A stretch of DNA of 64,000 bases from Rhodoblastus sp963736175. Its GTDB lineage: Bacteria > Pseudomonadota > Alphaproteobacteria > Rhizobiales > Beijerinckiaceae. A program made the translations under genes and the position numbers. The DNA is taken from positions 68,450-132,449 of the forward strand of contig CAVTNU010000007.1 in assembly GCA_963736175.1 (NCBI GenBank), read 5' to 3'. Numbering within the stretch: the stretch's first letter is position 1; each line of letters opens with the position of its first letter. Under the pieces are notes generated by a model, which was not told where the DNA came from, made no database searches, and worked only from the letters and a program-made list of their open reading frames with translations. Below are positions 18,739 to 28,631 of the stretch, piece after piece.

Positions 18739-20160
18739 ATGGCAAAATTCGGAAAGCTTTTTCGGACTGCGGTCTTCAAACTGTCGCTGGCTTATTTCAT
18801 TATCGTTGGCCTCGGCTTCACTTTGGTGCTGGCGCATGTCGGCGAGAACGTGAAGCAACTGATCGACGAACAGATCGCCCAGACCATCGAGGCCGATATC
18901 AAAGGCCTGTCCGATCAATACGCCGAAGGCGGCTTACGACAATTGGTCGATGTGGTCGATCGGCGTCTGCGCGATCCGGGCGCTTCGATCTATCTGATCG
19001 CCACGTCGGCGGGTCAGCCTTTGGTCGGCAATGTGGCGGTGTTGCCGCAAGGCGTGCTGGATCGGCCGGCGGCCGTCGAGACGTCCTATCAACGCGTCGG
19101 CGAGACCGTCGCGAAACGGCGCGCCATCGCCCGCATTTTCGTCCTGCCGGGCGGTTTTCGCGTTTTGATCGGCCACGACCTGGAAGATCGCGAACGCCTT
19201 GCCCGAATTCTCGGCGGCGCCTTGTTCACCTCGCTGTTTTGGCTGTTGGCGATCGGCGCGTTGGGCTCCTTGCTCGTCGCCAGACGGGTGCTCAAGCGCG
19301 TCGACGCGATGAGCGAAAAGGCCGCGAGCCTGGCGCAGGGAGATCTGGAAGGGCGCCTGCCGCTGTCGGGCGCCGGCGACGAACTCGACCGGCTGGCGCA
19401 AAATCTCAACGCCATGCTCGACCGGATCGCCCGGCTGATGGCCGGGATGAAGGAAGTGTCGGACAATATCGCGCATGATTTGCGCACGCCCCTGACCCGT
19501 TTGCGCAACAACGCCGAAGCGGCTCTGGCGGCGTCCGCCAGTCCGCAGGACTATCGCGGCGCGCTCGAAAAGACCATCGAGGAGGCCGATGGCCTGATCC
19601 GCATTTTCAACGCTTTGCTGCTGATCGCCCGCGCCGAGGCGGGAGCGTCGCGCGAGAATATGATCGAGTTCGACGCGGCGGACGTCGTCCGCGATCTCGG
19701 GGAACTGTATGAACCGGCAGCCGAGGAGCGCGGCCTTGAATTTGTCGTCGACGCTTCCCAGTCGGCGATGGTGCGCGGCAATCGTGAGCTTTTGGGGCAG
19801 GCGCTCGCTAATCTCATCGACAATGCGCTCAAATACGGCGCGCCGCCGTCAGGTTCAAACGAAACAGCGCGTATGGAGATTTCGGCGCGTCGGAACGATG
19901 GGATGATCGACATCGTCGCCGCCGATCATGGTCCCGGCGTCAGCGCGGCGGACCGGGCGCGCGTGGTCGAGCGATTCGTGCGGCTGGAGAGCGCGCGTTC
20001 GGCGTCCGGTTCGGGGCTCGGCCTATCGTTGGCCGCCGCTGTCGCGCGCCTGCACGGCGGGCAATTGCGGCTGGAGGACAATGCCCCCGGTTTACGGGTC
20101 GTGTTGTCCTTGCCGGCGGCGAAGGCGCAGCCTGAAAAGGCAAGGACGGCCGAATCGTGA
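18739..20160 (+). CDS. HAMP-domain sensor histidine kinase
   Basis: About 473 residues. One membrane span near the N-terminus (LSLAYFIIVGLGFTLVLAHV), a periplasmic segment of about 120 residues, a second span (ALFTSLFWLLAIGALGSLLV), a HAMP linker, a DHp helix with phospho-acceptor His246 in NIAHDLRTPL, and an ATPase domain with NLIDNALKYG and GSGLGLSLA. It phosphorylates a response regulator, but none is adjacent: upstream lies the divergent ftsK. ATG 18739 is preferred to a GTG 15 bp earlier. The stop TGA overlaps the GTG start of glnE, so the kinase and glnE are co-translated. The signal is unknown. Confidence 0.9.
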   Translation: MAKFGKLFRTAVFKLSLAYFIIVGLGFTLVLAHVGENVKQLIDEQIAQTIEADIKGLSDQYAEGGLRQLVDVVDRRLRDPGASIYLIATSAGQPLVGNVAVLPQGVLDRPAAVETSYQRVGETVAKRRAIARIFVLPGGFRVLIGHDLEDRERLARILGGALFTSLFWLLAIGALGSLLVARRVLKRVDAMSEKAASLAQGDLEGRLPLSGAGDELDRLAQNLNAMLDRIARLMAGMKEVSDNIAHDLRTPLTRLRNNAEAALAASASPQDYRGALEKTIEEADGLIRIFNALLLIARAEAGASRENMIEFDAADVVRDLGELYEPAAEERGLEFVVDASQSAMVRGNRELLGQALANLIDNALKYGAPPSGSNETARMEISARRNDGMIDIVAADHGPGVSAADRARVVERFVRLESARSASGSGLGLSLAAAVARLHGGQLRLEDNAPGLRVVLSLPAAKAQPEKARTAES

Positions 20161-23078
20161 GCAAAACCCCGCGCCAGAGAAAAGCGGCTGTCGTGGCGTT
20201 AAGTTCGCCGCGTCCGGCGAAGCCGGCCGTCGCGGCGGCGAAAATCGCTGAATTGCCGGAACTGGCGGCGGCGAGCGCGCTGTTGTCAGGTCTTGCCGAT
20301 CAATCGCCCTTTCTTTGGGGACTGGCGCGTCGCGATCCGGAACGCTTTTTGCGCCTGTTCGCCTGTCCGCCGCAAACAGCTCTGGACCAAGCGCTTGCCG
20401 CCGTCCGCGCGCAATGCGACGCCGCTGTTGGCGACGAGGCCGTCGTTTCGCGGGCCTTGCGGCGCGCCAAACAGGAGGTCGCGCTGCTTGTCGCCATCGC
20501 CGACCTTGACGGGACGTGGGATGTGGTCGCCGTCACGCGCGCCCTGGCGCGCGCCGCCGACGTTTTCGTTGGCTCGGCGCTGCGCTTTCTGTTGTGCGAA
20601 GCTAGCGCGCGCGGCGAATTTCTTCATGCCGATCCGCAAAACATCGAGAGCCAGTGCGGCTTCGTCGTGCTGGCGTTGGGCAAACACGGCGCAATGGAGC
20701 TGAATTACTCGTCCGACGTCGATCTTGTCGTCTTTTTCGATCCCGAAACGCAACGGCTGTCCGAGGGCGTCGAACCTGGCCGCTTCTTCGTGCGGTTGGC
20801 GCAGCGACTGGCGCGGCTGCTGCAGGAGCGCACGGCCGACGGCTACGTTTTGCGTGTCGATTTGCGGCTGCGTCCCGACCCTGGTTCGACGTCCGTCGCC
20901 ATTTCCTTGCCGGCGGCGCGTAATTACTACGAAACGCTCGGACAGAATTGGGAGCGCGCCGCGCTGATCAAGGCGCGCGCGATCGCTGGCGACATAGCGT
21001 TGGGGAACGGCTTTCTCGAAGAACTTGCGCCCTTCATCTGGCGCAAATATTTCGACTATGCGGCGATCGCCGACATCCACGCGATGAAGCGCCAGATTCA
21101 CGCCGTGCGCGGCCACGCCGAAATCAAAGTGGGCGGCCACGACGTGAAATTGGGGCGCGGCGGTATCCGCGAAATCGAATTCTTCGTTCAGACTCAGCAA
21201 TTGATTTTCGGCGGCAGACGCATGCAGTTACGGGGCGCGCGCACGCTCGACATGCTGTCGCAACTCGCCGCGGACGGTTGGATAACAAGCGAGGCGGCGC
21301 TGGACCTGTCGCAGGCCTATCGCTTTCTGCGCGGCGTCGAACATCGCCTGCAGATGCTGAACGATCAGCAGACGCAGCGCCTGCCTTCGGACAAGGCCGC
21401 CCTGCGCGCGTTCGCGCGCTTTTGCGGTTTTGACGGAACGACGGGTTTTTCCGCCGCCCTGCTGCGCCATTTGCGCGCTGTGGAAAAACATTATGCGCGT
21501 TTGTTCGAGCACGCCCCCGCGCTTGACGTCAAAACGGGTCCGCTGGTCTTCACCGGCGTCGCCGACGATCCTGAAACCATCGAAACCTTGCGCAACATGG
21601 GTTTCAAGGCGCCCTCACGCGCCGCCGAGACTGTCCGCGGCTGGCATTTCGGCCGTCGTCCGGCCGTACAATCCGCGCGCGCGCGGGAGGTGTTGACGGA
21701 GCTTGCGCCCGCGCTCCTGCAGGCTTTTTCCGGGTCCGGCGACCCCGACGCGGCGCTCGCCGCTTTCGACGAGGCGTTGGCGCGGATGCCGGGGGCCGTC
21801 GAACTCTTTTCAATTTTGAAGTCGCACCGCAAAGTGCGCGAATTATTCGCCGATATTCTCGGCGGCGCGCCTTGTCTGGCGCGCGTCATCGCTCAGCGTC
21901 CGCATGTGCTGGACGGGGCGATCGATCACGGTCTGCTCAATGAAACGCTCGATGATCCCGCCTACGACGCGCGCATTGGCGCCTATGTCGAACATGCGCG
22001 CCATGCCGAGGAGTTTCTGGACGCTATTCGTGATTATGCGGCGGAAGAAAAATTTCTGATCGGCGTGCGGCTGTTCGCCTCCTCGATCGAGCCGCAGGCC
22101 GCCGCCTACGCCTATTCCGCGCTCGCCGGCGCCGTGGCGCGCGCATGCTTCGCCACGGCGCGAGAGCTTTTCGCGCTCGAACACGGTGTGATCAAGGGCG
22201 GGCGTTGCGTCGTTCTGGCGATGGGCAAACTGGGATCGCGCGAAATGACAGCGGCGTCCGATCTCGATTTGATTTTACTCTATGATTTCGACGCGGACGC
22301 GGCCGAGTCGGACGGACGCCGTCCGCTTCACGCCACGAGCTATTTTACCCGTCTCACGCAGCGGTTGATCGCCTCCCTGACCGCCTCGACAAGGCGCGGT
22401 GGGCTATATCAGGTCGACATGCGCCTGCGCCCCTCAGGCCGCCAGGGGCCGCTGGCGACGCAGATCGTCAGCTTCGCCGACTATCAGGATAAAGAGGCGG
22501 AAGGCTGGGAGCATATGGCGCTGACGCGCGCGCGCGTGATCGCCGGCGACGAGAGTCTGGCGCGCGAGGTCGGCGCGACGATCGAGGCCATTTTACGCAG
22601 ACCGCGCGACGTCAGGCGTCTGGCGCGCGAGGTGCGCGACATGCGCGCGCTGATCGCCCGCGAGAAAGGCGAAAACGATCGTTGGGACTTGAAGCTGGCG
22701 GCCGGCGGCGTCATGGACATCGAATTCATCGCGCAATATCTCGCGCTGGCGCACGCGTGCACGCACAAGGGCCTGCTCAAGCAGGAGACGCGCGCGATTT
22801 TACGGGCGGCGGTCGACGCCAAACTGCTCGACCAGGAAGACGGCGAGAGTTTGCTCGACGCTGCGGGTCTCTACGCCAATGTGACGCAAATTCTCAAACT
22901 GGCGCTGGATGAGGGCGCGAACCCGGAGAAATCCGCCGAAGGCGTCAAGCGAAGACTTGCGGGCGCCGCCGATCTGCCTGATTTCGCGCAACTCAGCGGA
23001 GAGCTTGATCGGCAACGGCGCCGGACGCGCGCCATTTTTGAAACGACGCTGGCGACGCCCAAAAACGTTTCCCGTTAG
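20157..23078 (+). CDS. glnE: Bifunctional glutamine synthetase adenylyltransferase/adenylyl-removing enzyme
   Basis: Adds AMP to, and removes it from, glutamine synthetase under control of PII, tuning ammonium assimilation. At 973 residues it has normal length. Two nucleotidyltransferase domains are visible: the adenylyl-removing half with GKHGAMELNYSSDVDLVVFFD-like DxD spacing (about residue 175-200) and the adenylylating half with GKLGSREMTAASDLDLIL (about 690-710). The GTG start overlaps the TGA of the histidine kinase gene. Gene order kinase-glnE followed by a convergent PAS kinase and pepN is common in Hyphomicrobiales. No defect is seen. Confidence 0.96.
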   Translation: MSKTPRQRKAAVVALSSPRPAKPAVAAAKIAELPELAAASALLSGLADQSPFLWGLARRDPERFLRLFACPPQTALDQALAAVRAQCDAAVGDEAVVSRALRRAKQEVALLVAIADLDGTWDVVAVTRALARAADVFVGSALRFLLCEASARGEFLHADPQNIESQCGFVVLALGKHGAMELNYSSDVDLVVFFDPETQRLSEGVEPGRFFVRLAQRLARLLQERTADGYVLRVDLRLRPDPGSTSVAISLPAARNYYETLGQNWERAALIKARAIAGDIALGNGFLEELAPFIWRKYFDYAAIADIHAMKRQIHAVRGHAEIKVGGHDVKLGRGGIREIEFFVQTQQLIFGGRRMQLRGARTLDMLSQLAADGWITSEAALDLSQAYRFLRGVEHRLQMLNDQQTQRLPSDKAALRAFARFCGFDGTTGFSAALLRHLRAVEKHYARLFEHAPALDVKTGPLVFTGVADDPETIETLRNMGFKAPSRAAETVRGWHFGRRPAVQSARAREVLTELAPALLQAFSGSGDPDAALAAFDEALARMPGAVELFSILKSHRKVRELFADILGGAPCLARVIAQRPHVLDGAIDHGLLNETLDDPAYDARIGAYVEHARHAEEFLDAIRDYAAEEKFLIGVRLFASSIEPQAAAYAYSALAGAVARACFATARELFALEHGVIKGGRCVVLAMGKLGSREMTAASDLDLILLYDFDADAAESDGRRPLHATSYFTRLTQRLIASLTASTRRGGLYQVDMRLRPSGRQGPLATQIVSFADYQDKEAEGWEHMALTRARVIAGDESLAREVGATIEAILRRPRDVRRLAREVRDMRALIAREKGENDRWDLKLAAGGVMDIEFIAQYLALAHACTHKGLLKQETRAILRAAVDAKLLDQEDGESLLDAAGLYANVTQILKLALDEGANPEKSAEGVKRRLAGAADLPDFAQLSGELDRQRRRTRAIFETTLATPKNVSR

Positions 23079-23116
23079 CGCAAATCCCGAATTCCCATCC
23101 GATTTCAACACAGGCC

Positions 23117-25519
23117 TCAGGCGGCCGAGGAAAACGTCATTTTTTCCTGCGCGGCGGGGCCCGGCAGATGCACCAGCACGGTGGCGCCCTGGCCGGGAGC
23201 GGAGCGGATGCGCAGCGAGCCCCCGTGCAGTTCGACGAGCGAGCGGGCGATGGAAAGGCCCAGGCCCGGTCCCTTCATGCCGTCTTCCATGATCGGCGAG
23301 GATTGTTCGAACGGCCGGCAGACCTGCTCGATGGCTTGTTCGTCCATGCCGCAGCCATTGTCTTCGACATAGATTGTGTAGGCTGGTCCGTTGCGTTTGG
23401 TGCGCACGATGACGCGGCCGTCGGCGGGCGTGAATTTGATAGCGTTCTTGAGCAGGATGCTGACGATTTGTTTAAGCGCGCCGGCGTCGGCGTCGATTTT
23501 CACGTCGCTCGCCGGTTCGGTCTCGATCGTCACGTTTTTCTTTTCGGCTTCGGGACGATGCTGCTCCACGACGCCAAGTATGGTTTCGTCGAGCGGGATC
23601 TGCCGTTTCTGCAAGGTCACTTGTCCAGCGTCGATGCGCGCCATTTCCAGCACGTTGCTGATGACTTCGTGGAGATAGTCGCCGGACTTCTTGATGTGGC
23701 TGGCGTAGGCGATATAGCGCGGATTGCCGATATCGCCGAAGAATTGCTGCTCCATCACTTCGGCGAAACCGATGATATGCGTCAAGGGCGTGCGCAGTTC
23801 ATGGCTCATGTTGGCGAGGAAGTCCGCCTTGGCGCGATTGGCCTTTTCGGCCGCGGCTTTCTGTTCGAGGTAGCGCTCAGCCAGATCGGCGAGTTGCTCG
23901 GTTTGCGTTTCGAGTTTCTGCTGCGAACGGCGCAGGTCGGAGACGGTCGCCATCAATCGCCGCTCGGAGTCGAGCAATTGCCCCTGGTGCAGTTTCAGGG
24001 CGGAAATATCGGTGCCGACGGAAACATAGCCGCCGTCCTTGGTGCGTCTTTCATTGATTTGCAGCCAGCGTCCGTCGGCCAGACGGGCCTCGTAGGCGCG
24101 CGCGGCGCGCTCCTGCAATTTTCCGATCGCCTGCTCGTCCTGCACGACCGGCGGATTGGCGTGCGACATCGCTGTTTGATAGGGCGTTCCGGGCATGGCG
24201 CAATGGGCAGGCAAGTTATGCAGGCGTTGAAACTTCGAATTGCAGATCACCAGACGGTTGTCGGCGTCCCATAGGACGAAGGCCTCGGAAATCGTTTCGA
24301 TGGCGTCGCGCAGGCGCAGGTCGGCGGCGGCGGTGCTTTCGACAAGCTTCATCTGTTCAGAAATATCGACGGCGATGCCGACAAGATGGGGCGTGCGATG
24401 TTTGCCCTCGCGGACGATTTGCGCCCGCGCCCTGATCCACATCCATGCGCCGGCAGCGTTCTTGATGCGAAAGGCGTGATCGATGCTTTGAATCTGTTCG
24501 GTGAGCAATTGCTCAGCCAGTTCGGCGAGGTCGCCGTCGTCGGGATGGATCAGATTTTTCACTTCGCCGAAGGACAGGCTCGATGCCGAAGGAGCCATGT
24601 CGAGCATGGCGAACATCGAATCCGACCAGGAAATGCGTCCGCGCGTCAGATCCCAATCCCATAGACCGCAGTGGCCACGATTGAGCGCGGCGTCGACGCG
24701 CAGGCGGATGCGGGCGTGATCGGCCTCCGCGTCCTCGGTTCGCGCCGCCTGCCAGAAATAGGCGTAGGCGAGCAGCGCGAGAAAGCAGCCGGCGGAGATC
24801 AGCAGGAGGGCGAAGCGGCCGACCCCGGCGCGCCAACCGGCGATCACGTCGTCGATTTTTTGGACGAGCACGACATGGCCGAGCGGGGCTTCAAGCGCGC
24901 GCGCCATCGCCAGGGCGCCTTCGTCGCCGGACAAGGCTATTTTCCTGACGCCCGTCGTGTCGAGGGCGTTCGCCGCGCCGATGAAGTCCAGCAGCCGTCC
25001 CTGACGATGGTCCTGCGCCGGCAGGGCGGCGATGATGTCGCCTTTGTCGTCGCTGACGAGCAGCCGTCGTCCGGCGCCAAGAACGCGTGGCGAAACGGCC
25101 TCCACGATCGTGGAGGCGGGCGTTCCGATGGGAGCCTGACGCAGCGCCTCATTGATTTCGCTGGCGGCGACGCGCGAAAGAAATTCGAGATCGTTCATCG
25201 CCTCGGGTTCGACTTGGCGATAATCGCGCCAGACGATCTGCGCAGCCACGCCGATCAACGTGACGAAGAACAGAAATATGGTCAGCCCGACGACACGCCG
25301 AGCGAAAGGCGTGGATTTTTTCGTCGCGCTTTGGCGCGCGGCGGCGACCGCCGTTTTCGATGCTGAAACCAAGACCGGGACGTTTTGCGCAAGGGCGGAA
25401 TCGGTCGATGCGTTCAGGCAAGCGAATGCATCGGCTGCGTTTGCACGCGCCATGGGTAACCCCCGGAGAATCATGTGGTTTTCGGAGCTTCGTGCCGCGT
25501 CGCCCCGAATCACCTCCAT
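23117..25519 (-). CDS. PAS-domain sensor histidine kinase of the PleC/DivJ type
   Basis: An 800-residue membrane kinase. Two spans (about 75-95 and 230-255) flank a periplasmic sensor; then two PAS domains (about 270-390 and 400-510), a coiled coil, a DHp domain with His573 in FLANMSHELRTPL followed by GFAEVMEQQFFGDIGNPRY, and an ATPase domain with GPGLGLSIARSLVELHGG. The sequence after the His box is characteristic of the PleC/DivJ/PdhS kinases that set DivK phosphorylation in the alphaproteobacterial cell cycle. ATG 25519 is kept because AGGA lies upstream; ATG 25474 or 25453 would be shorter options. A CtrA-like box lies 32 bp upstream. Which paralogue it is cannot be said. Confidence 0.88.
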   Translation of the reverse strand: MEVIRGDAARSSENHMILRGLPMARANAADAFACLNASTDSALAQNVPVLVSASKTAVAAARQSATKKSTPFARRVVGLTIFLFFVTLIGVAAQIVWRDYRQVEPEAMNDLEFLSRVAASEINEALRQAPIGTPASTIVEAVSPRVLGAGRRLLVSDDKGDIIAALPAQDHRQGRLLDFIGAANALDTTGVRKIALSGDEGALAMARALEAPLGHVVLVQKIDDVIAGWRAGVGRFALLLISAGCFLALLAYAYFWQAARTEDAEADHARIRLRVDAALNRGHCGLWDWDLTRGRISWSDSMFAMLDMAPSASSLSFGEVKNLIHPDDGDLAELAEQLLTEQIQSIDHAFRIKNAAGAWMWIRARAQIVREGKHRTPHLVGIAVDISEQMKLVESTAAADLRLRDAIETISEAFVLWDADNRLVICNSKFQRLHNLPAHCAMPGTPYQTAMSHANPPVVQDEQAIGKLQERAARAYEARLADGRWLQINERRTKDGGYVSVGTDISALKLHQGQLLDSERRLMATVSDLRRSQQKLETQTEQLADLAERYLEQKAAAEKANRAKADFLANMSHELRTPLTHIIGFAEVMEQQFFGDIGNPRYIAYASHIKKSGDYLHEVISNVLEMARIDAGQVTLQKRQIPLDETILGVVEQHRPEAEKKNVTIETEPASDVKIDADAGALKQIVSILLKNAIKFTPADGRVIVRTKRNGPAYTIYVEDNGCGMDEQAIEQVCRPFEQSSPIMEDGMKGPGLGLSIARSLVELHGGSLRIRSAPGQGATVLVHLPGPAAQEKMTFSSAA

Positions 25520-25550
25520 CTGAATCCTGCGGCGCTGATTTGTCCAGAGG

Positions 25551-25565
25551 TTAAGTTGAGCTTAA
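25551..25565 (-). promoter_or_regulatory. Probable CtrA-binding box upstream of the PAS kinase
   Basis: On the minus strand this reads TTAAGCTCAACTTAACC (25565 to 25549), an exact TTAA-N7-TTAACC, the consensus for the cell-cycle regulator CtrA. It lies 32 bp before the start of the PleC/DivJ-type kinase. Match seen directly; binding is inferred. Confidence 0.6.
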
Positions 25566-25733
25566 TCGAGGTTTTTTCTTCAATTGCGGATAAGTCTTTG
25601 AGGAACAGGCAGAAGGGTCGCGCCTCTTGCTTGCGGATCGGGCGGTTTGCTTCCTGTGCGACAAGATCAAATCAAGAACATCGACGGGCGCGTTCAACTA
25701 ATCTCCACCTTACGCGCTGCAAACGTCCCGGTT

Positions 25734-28385
25734 CTAGGCCAAAGCGCGCTCGACGATGTCGCGCGCGTCGCTCGACAATGTCTTGCTTGCGGCGATCTGA
25801 CGCAATGTCGCCTCCGCCCGCGCTCGGCGGACGGGCTCCAGATTACGCCATGAACGGAAGGCGGAGAGAAGCCGCGCCGCGATCTGCGGGTTGATCGGAT
25901 CGAGCTCCGCGACGATCTCGCCGAGGAAGGCGTAGCCAGATCCGTCCGGCGCATTGAAGCGCGTCGGATTGGCGTTGGCGAACGTGCCGATCAGCGAACG
26001 CACGCGGTTGGGGTTGGTCAAGGAAAACGCGTGGCCCTTGGTCAGCCGCCGCACTCTTGCGAGGGTTTCCTCCTCGGGAATGGCGGCTTGCAGCGCCAGC
26101 CATTTGTCGATCACCAGCGCCTCGCCGGCGTGTGCGCGGAAAAAGGAGTCGAGCGCGCGCTCGCGTTGCGGCGACGAAATGCCGGCGAGAACCTGAAGGG
26201 CGCCGATCTGGTCGGTCATATTGGTCGCGATCTGGAACTGATGCATGGCGATTTCGGCGCCTTCGTCCGGCTCGCCCGCCGCAAAAAGATCGAGGCAGGC
26301 GTTGCGCAAGGCGCGTTTTCCGGCGCTGGCGGCGTCAGGCGAATAGGGCGCATCGCTCGTCAGTCGTTCGTAGACGCCGAGCAGGGAATGGCCCGCGAAC
26401 TTGCCGAGGTCGGCGCGCAGCGCTTTGCGCGCCAGATGAATGGCGTCCGGGTCGACGTCGGTCCTGATGTCGCGCGCGATATCGCCTTCGCTGGGCAAGG
26501 CGATCATTTGCGCGGCGAATGCCGGGTCGGCCTCGCTGGTTTCGGCCAACGCGCGCAGAGATTGCGCGAAGGTTTCGCTGAACAGCGGCATTTCGCCGTC
26601 GCGGATCAATCGCGTCGAGCGGATCAACAGGCCGGTGGCGAAAGTTTGCGCCGCCTGCCAGCGATTGAACGGATCGCTGTCATGCGCGATCAGCCGCAGC
26701 AGGTCGTTCTCGTCGAGGTCGACATCGAGCGTCGCCGGCGCAGAAAAACGCCGCAGCAGCGACGGCGTCGGTTTGCTCGGCACATTGGTGAAAACGATGC
26801 GTCGGTGACTGGCGGCCAATTCGAAAATGCCGACGTTGGCTTCCCTTGCGTCGGCCGGATCTTGCGGAACAAGGTCGATTTCCTGGCCGTTATCGCCGAC
26901 GAGTCCGAGCCGGATCGGCATCGCCAGCGGCTTTTTATCCGGTTGGCCGGGCGTCGGCGCGGTCGTCTGGTCAAGGTCGAGCGTATAGGTCTTGGCTGTG
27001 GCGTCGTAGGCGCCGCGCGCCGTAACCTTCGGCGTTCCGGCCTGCGCGTACCAGAGCGAAAAATGCGTCAGGTCGCGGCCCGAGCTTTCGGCGAAACAGC
27101 CGAGGAAATCCTCGACCGTCGCCGCCTTGCCGTCGAAACGCTCGAAGTAGAACGCCATGCCGGCGTGGTAAGCGTCGTGTCCGATCAAGGCGCGCAGCAT
27201 GCGGATGATCTCGGCGCCTTTCTCATAGACCGTCGCCGTGTAGAAATTATTGATCTCGTGATAGGTCTCGGGGCGCACGTTATGCGCCAGCGGGCCGGCG
27301 TCCTCGGGGAATTGCGCCGCGCGCAAGGCGCGCACGTTGGCGATGCGCGCCACCGCTCGCGAACGCTGGTCGGCGGAAAATTCCTGATCGCGATAGACGG
27401 TCAGGCCTTCCTTGAGGCAAAGCTGGAACCAGTCGCGGCAGGTGATGCGATTGCCGGTCCAGTTGTGGAAATATTCGTGGGCGACGACCGATTCGACGCC
27501 GGCGAAATCGATATCCGTAGCGGTTTCGGGAACCGCCAGAATGTATTTGTCGTTGAAGATATTGAGGCCCTTGTTCTCCATCGCCCCCATGTTGAAATCG
27601 GAAACGGCGACGATGTTGAACACGTCCAAATCGTATTCGCGCCCATAGACGAACTCGTCCCAGCGCATGGCGTGCATCAGCGATTCCATGGCGTAATGGG
27701 CGCGGTGCCGCTTGCCTTTCTCGACATGGATGGCGAGCGACACCTTGCGGCCGGAGGCGGTGGTGTAGTCCTCGGTCAGGCTGTCGAGGTCGCCCCCGAC
27801 CAGGGCGAACAGATAACAGGGCTTGGGGTGGGGATCGCTCCAGAGCGCGAAATGACGGCCCGGCGCGGCCGCCGGTCCTGACGCGATCAGGTTGCCGTTG
27901 CTCAATAGAACGGGCGCTTCGCCGATATCGGCTTCGATGCGGACGGTATAGACGCTCATCACGTCGGGCCGGTCGAGGAAATAGGTGATATGGCGAAATC
28001 CTTCGGCCTCGCATTGCGTGCAATAGGCCGAGCCCGAGCGATAAAGCCCTTCGAGCCGCGTATTGGCGGAAGGATCGAGCTCCGTTTCGACCTCGAGCGT
28101 AAAGGGCTGTCGCGGCGGCGCGGCGATGGTCAGGGCGTCCGGGTCCGCCACGGCGGCAAGATCGAGAGGGACGCCGTCAAGCGCGGCGCGCAACGGCCGC
28201 AAGCCGCCGCCGTCGAGCTTAAGCGGCGCGCCGGCTTGCCCCAGCGGGTTCGGACGCAGCGACAGACGCGCCAGAACTCTGGACTTCGTCGTATCGAGGC
28301 TGATATCGAGGTCGACCTTGTCGATCAGATAGTCGGTCGGTTGATAATCGGCGAGACGGATAGGCTTGGAGACATCAGTGCGCAT
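25734..28385 (-). CDS. pepN: Aminopeptidase N (M1 metallopeptidase)
   Basis: Removes N-terminal residues from peptides in the cytoplasm. At 883 residues it is close to E. coli PepN (870). The substrate loop GAMENKGLN (about residue 265), the zinc site HEYFH with His303, Glu304 and His307, and the third ligand Glu326 in KEGLTVYRD are all present. The ATG at 28385 begins MRTDVSKPIRLADYQP, matching the family, with GAGG upstream; the longer open frame to 28529 is rejected because those residues are Arg-rich and unlike PepN. Divergent from the LOG-family gene across 246 bp. Confidence 0.95.
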   Translation of the reverse strand: MRTDVSKPIRLADYQPTDYLIDKVDLDISLDTTKSRVLARLSLRPNPLGQAGAPLKLDGGGLRPLRAALDGVPLDLAAVADPDALTIAAPPRQPFTLEVETELDPSANTRLEGLYRSGSAYCTQCEAEGFRHITYFLDRPDVMSVYTVRIEADIGEAPVLLSNGNLIASGPAAAPGRHFALWSDPHPKPCYLFALVGGDLDSLTEDYTTASGRKVSLAIHVEKGKRHRAHYAMESLMHAMRWDEFVYGREYDLDVFNIVAVSDFNMGAMENKGLNIFNDKYILAVPETATDIDFAGVESVVAHEYFHNWTGNRITCRDWFQLCLKEGLTVYRDQEFSADQRSRAVARIANVRALRAAQFPEDAGPLAHNVRPETYHEINNFYTATVYEKGAEIIRMLRALIGHDAYHAGMAFYFERFDGKAATVEDFLGCFAESSGRDLTHFSLWYAQAGTPKVTARGAYDATAKTYTLDLDQTTAPTPGQPDKKPLAMPIRLGLVGDNGQEIDLVPQDPADAREANVGIFELAASHRRIVFTNVPSKPTPSLLRRFSAPATLDVDLDENDLLRLIAHDSDPFNRWQAAQTFATGLLIRSTRLIRDGEMPLFSETFAQSLRALAETSEADPAFAAQMIALPSEGDIARDIRTDVDPDAIHLARKALRADLGKFAGHSLLGVYERLTSDAPYSPDAASAGKRALRNACLDLFAAGEPDEGAEIAMHQFQIATNMTDQIGALQVLAGISSPQRERALDSFFRAHAGEALVIDKWLALQAAIPEEETLARVRRLTKGHAFSLTNPNRVRSLIGTFANANPTRFNAPDGSGYAFLGEIVAELDPINPQIAARLLSAFRSWRNLEPVRRARAEATLRQIAASKTLSSDARDIVERALA

Positions 28386-28631
28386 GGAGCCTCGTCCAAC
28401 GCGTCGAAGAGCCTGCGGCGTCCTCTGGCGCGCTTGAAACCGGTTGGGAAAGCGTCGCCACCATAAGGCGCCGCGCGCCCGCGCGCCACCTCGACGAAAT
28501 GCGTGGCCGCCGCATTGAGCCGCGGCCACTTTCGTTTCGCCAACGCCATCGTGGCTGCGCGGCCGCCGGGCTTGACCCTGGCGCCCTCCCGCGTGAAAAG
28601 AGGGCGAGATTCGGAGACTCCACGAGGGCGA

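Noticed and set aside
26031..27881. 616-residue plus-strand frame opposite pepN
   Set aside because: Shadow of pepN, no recognisable domain.
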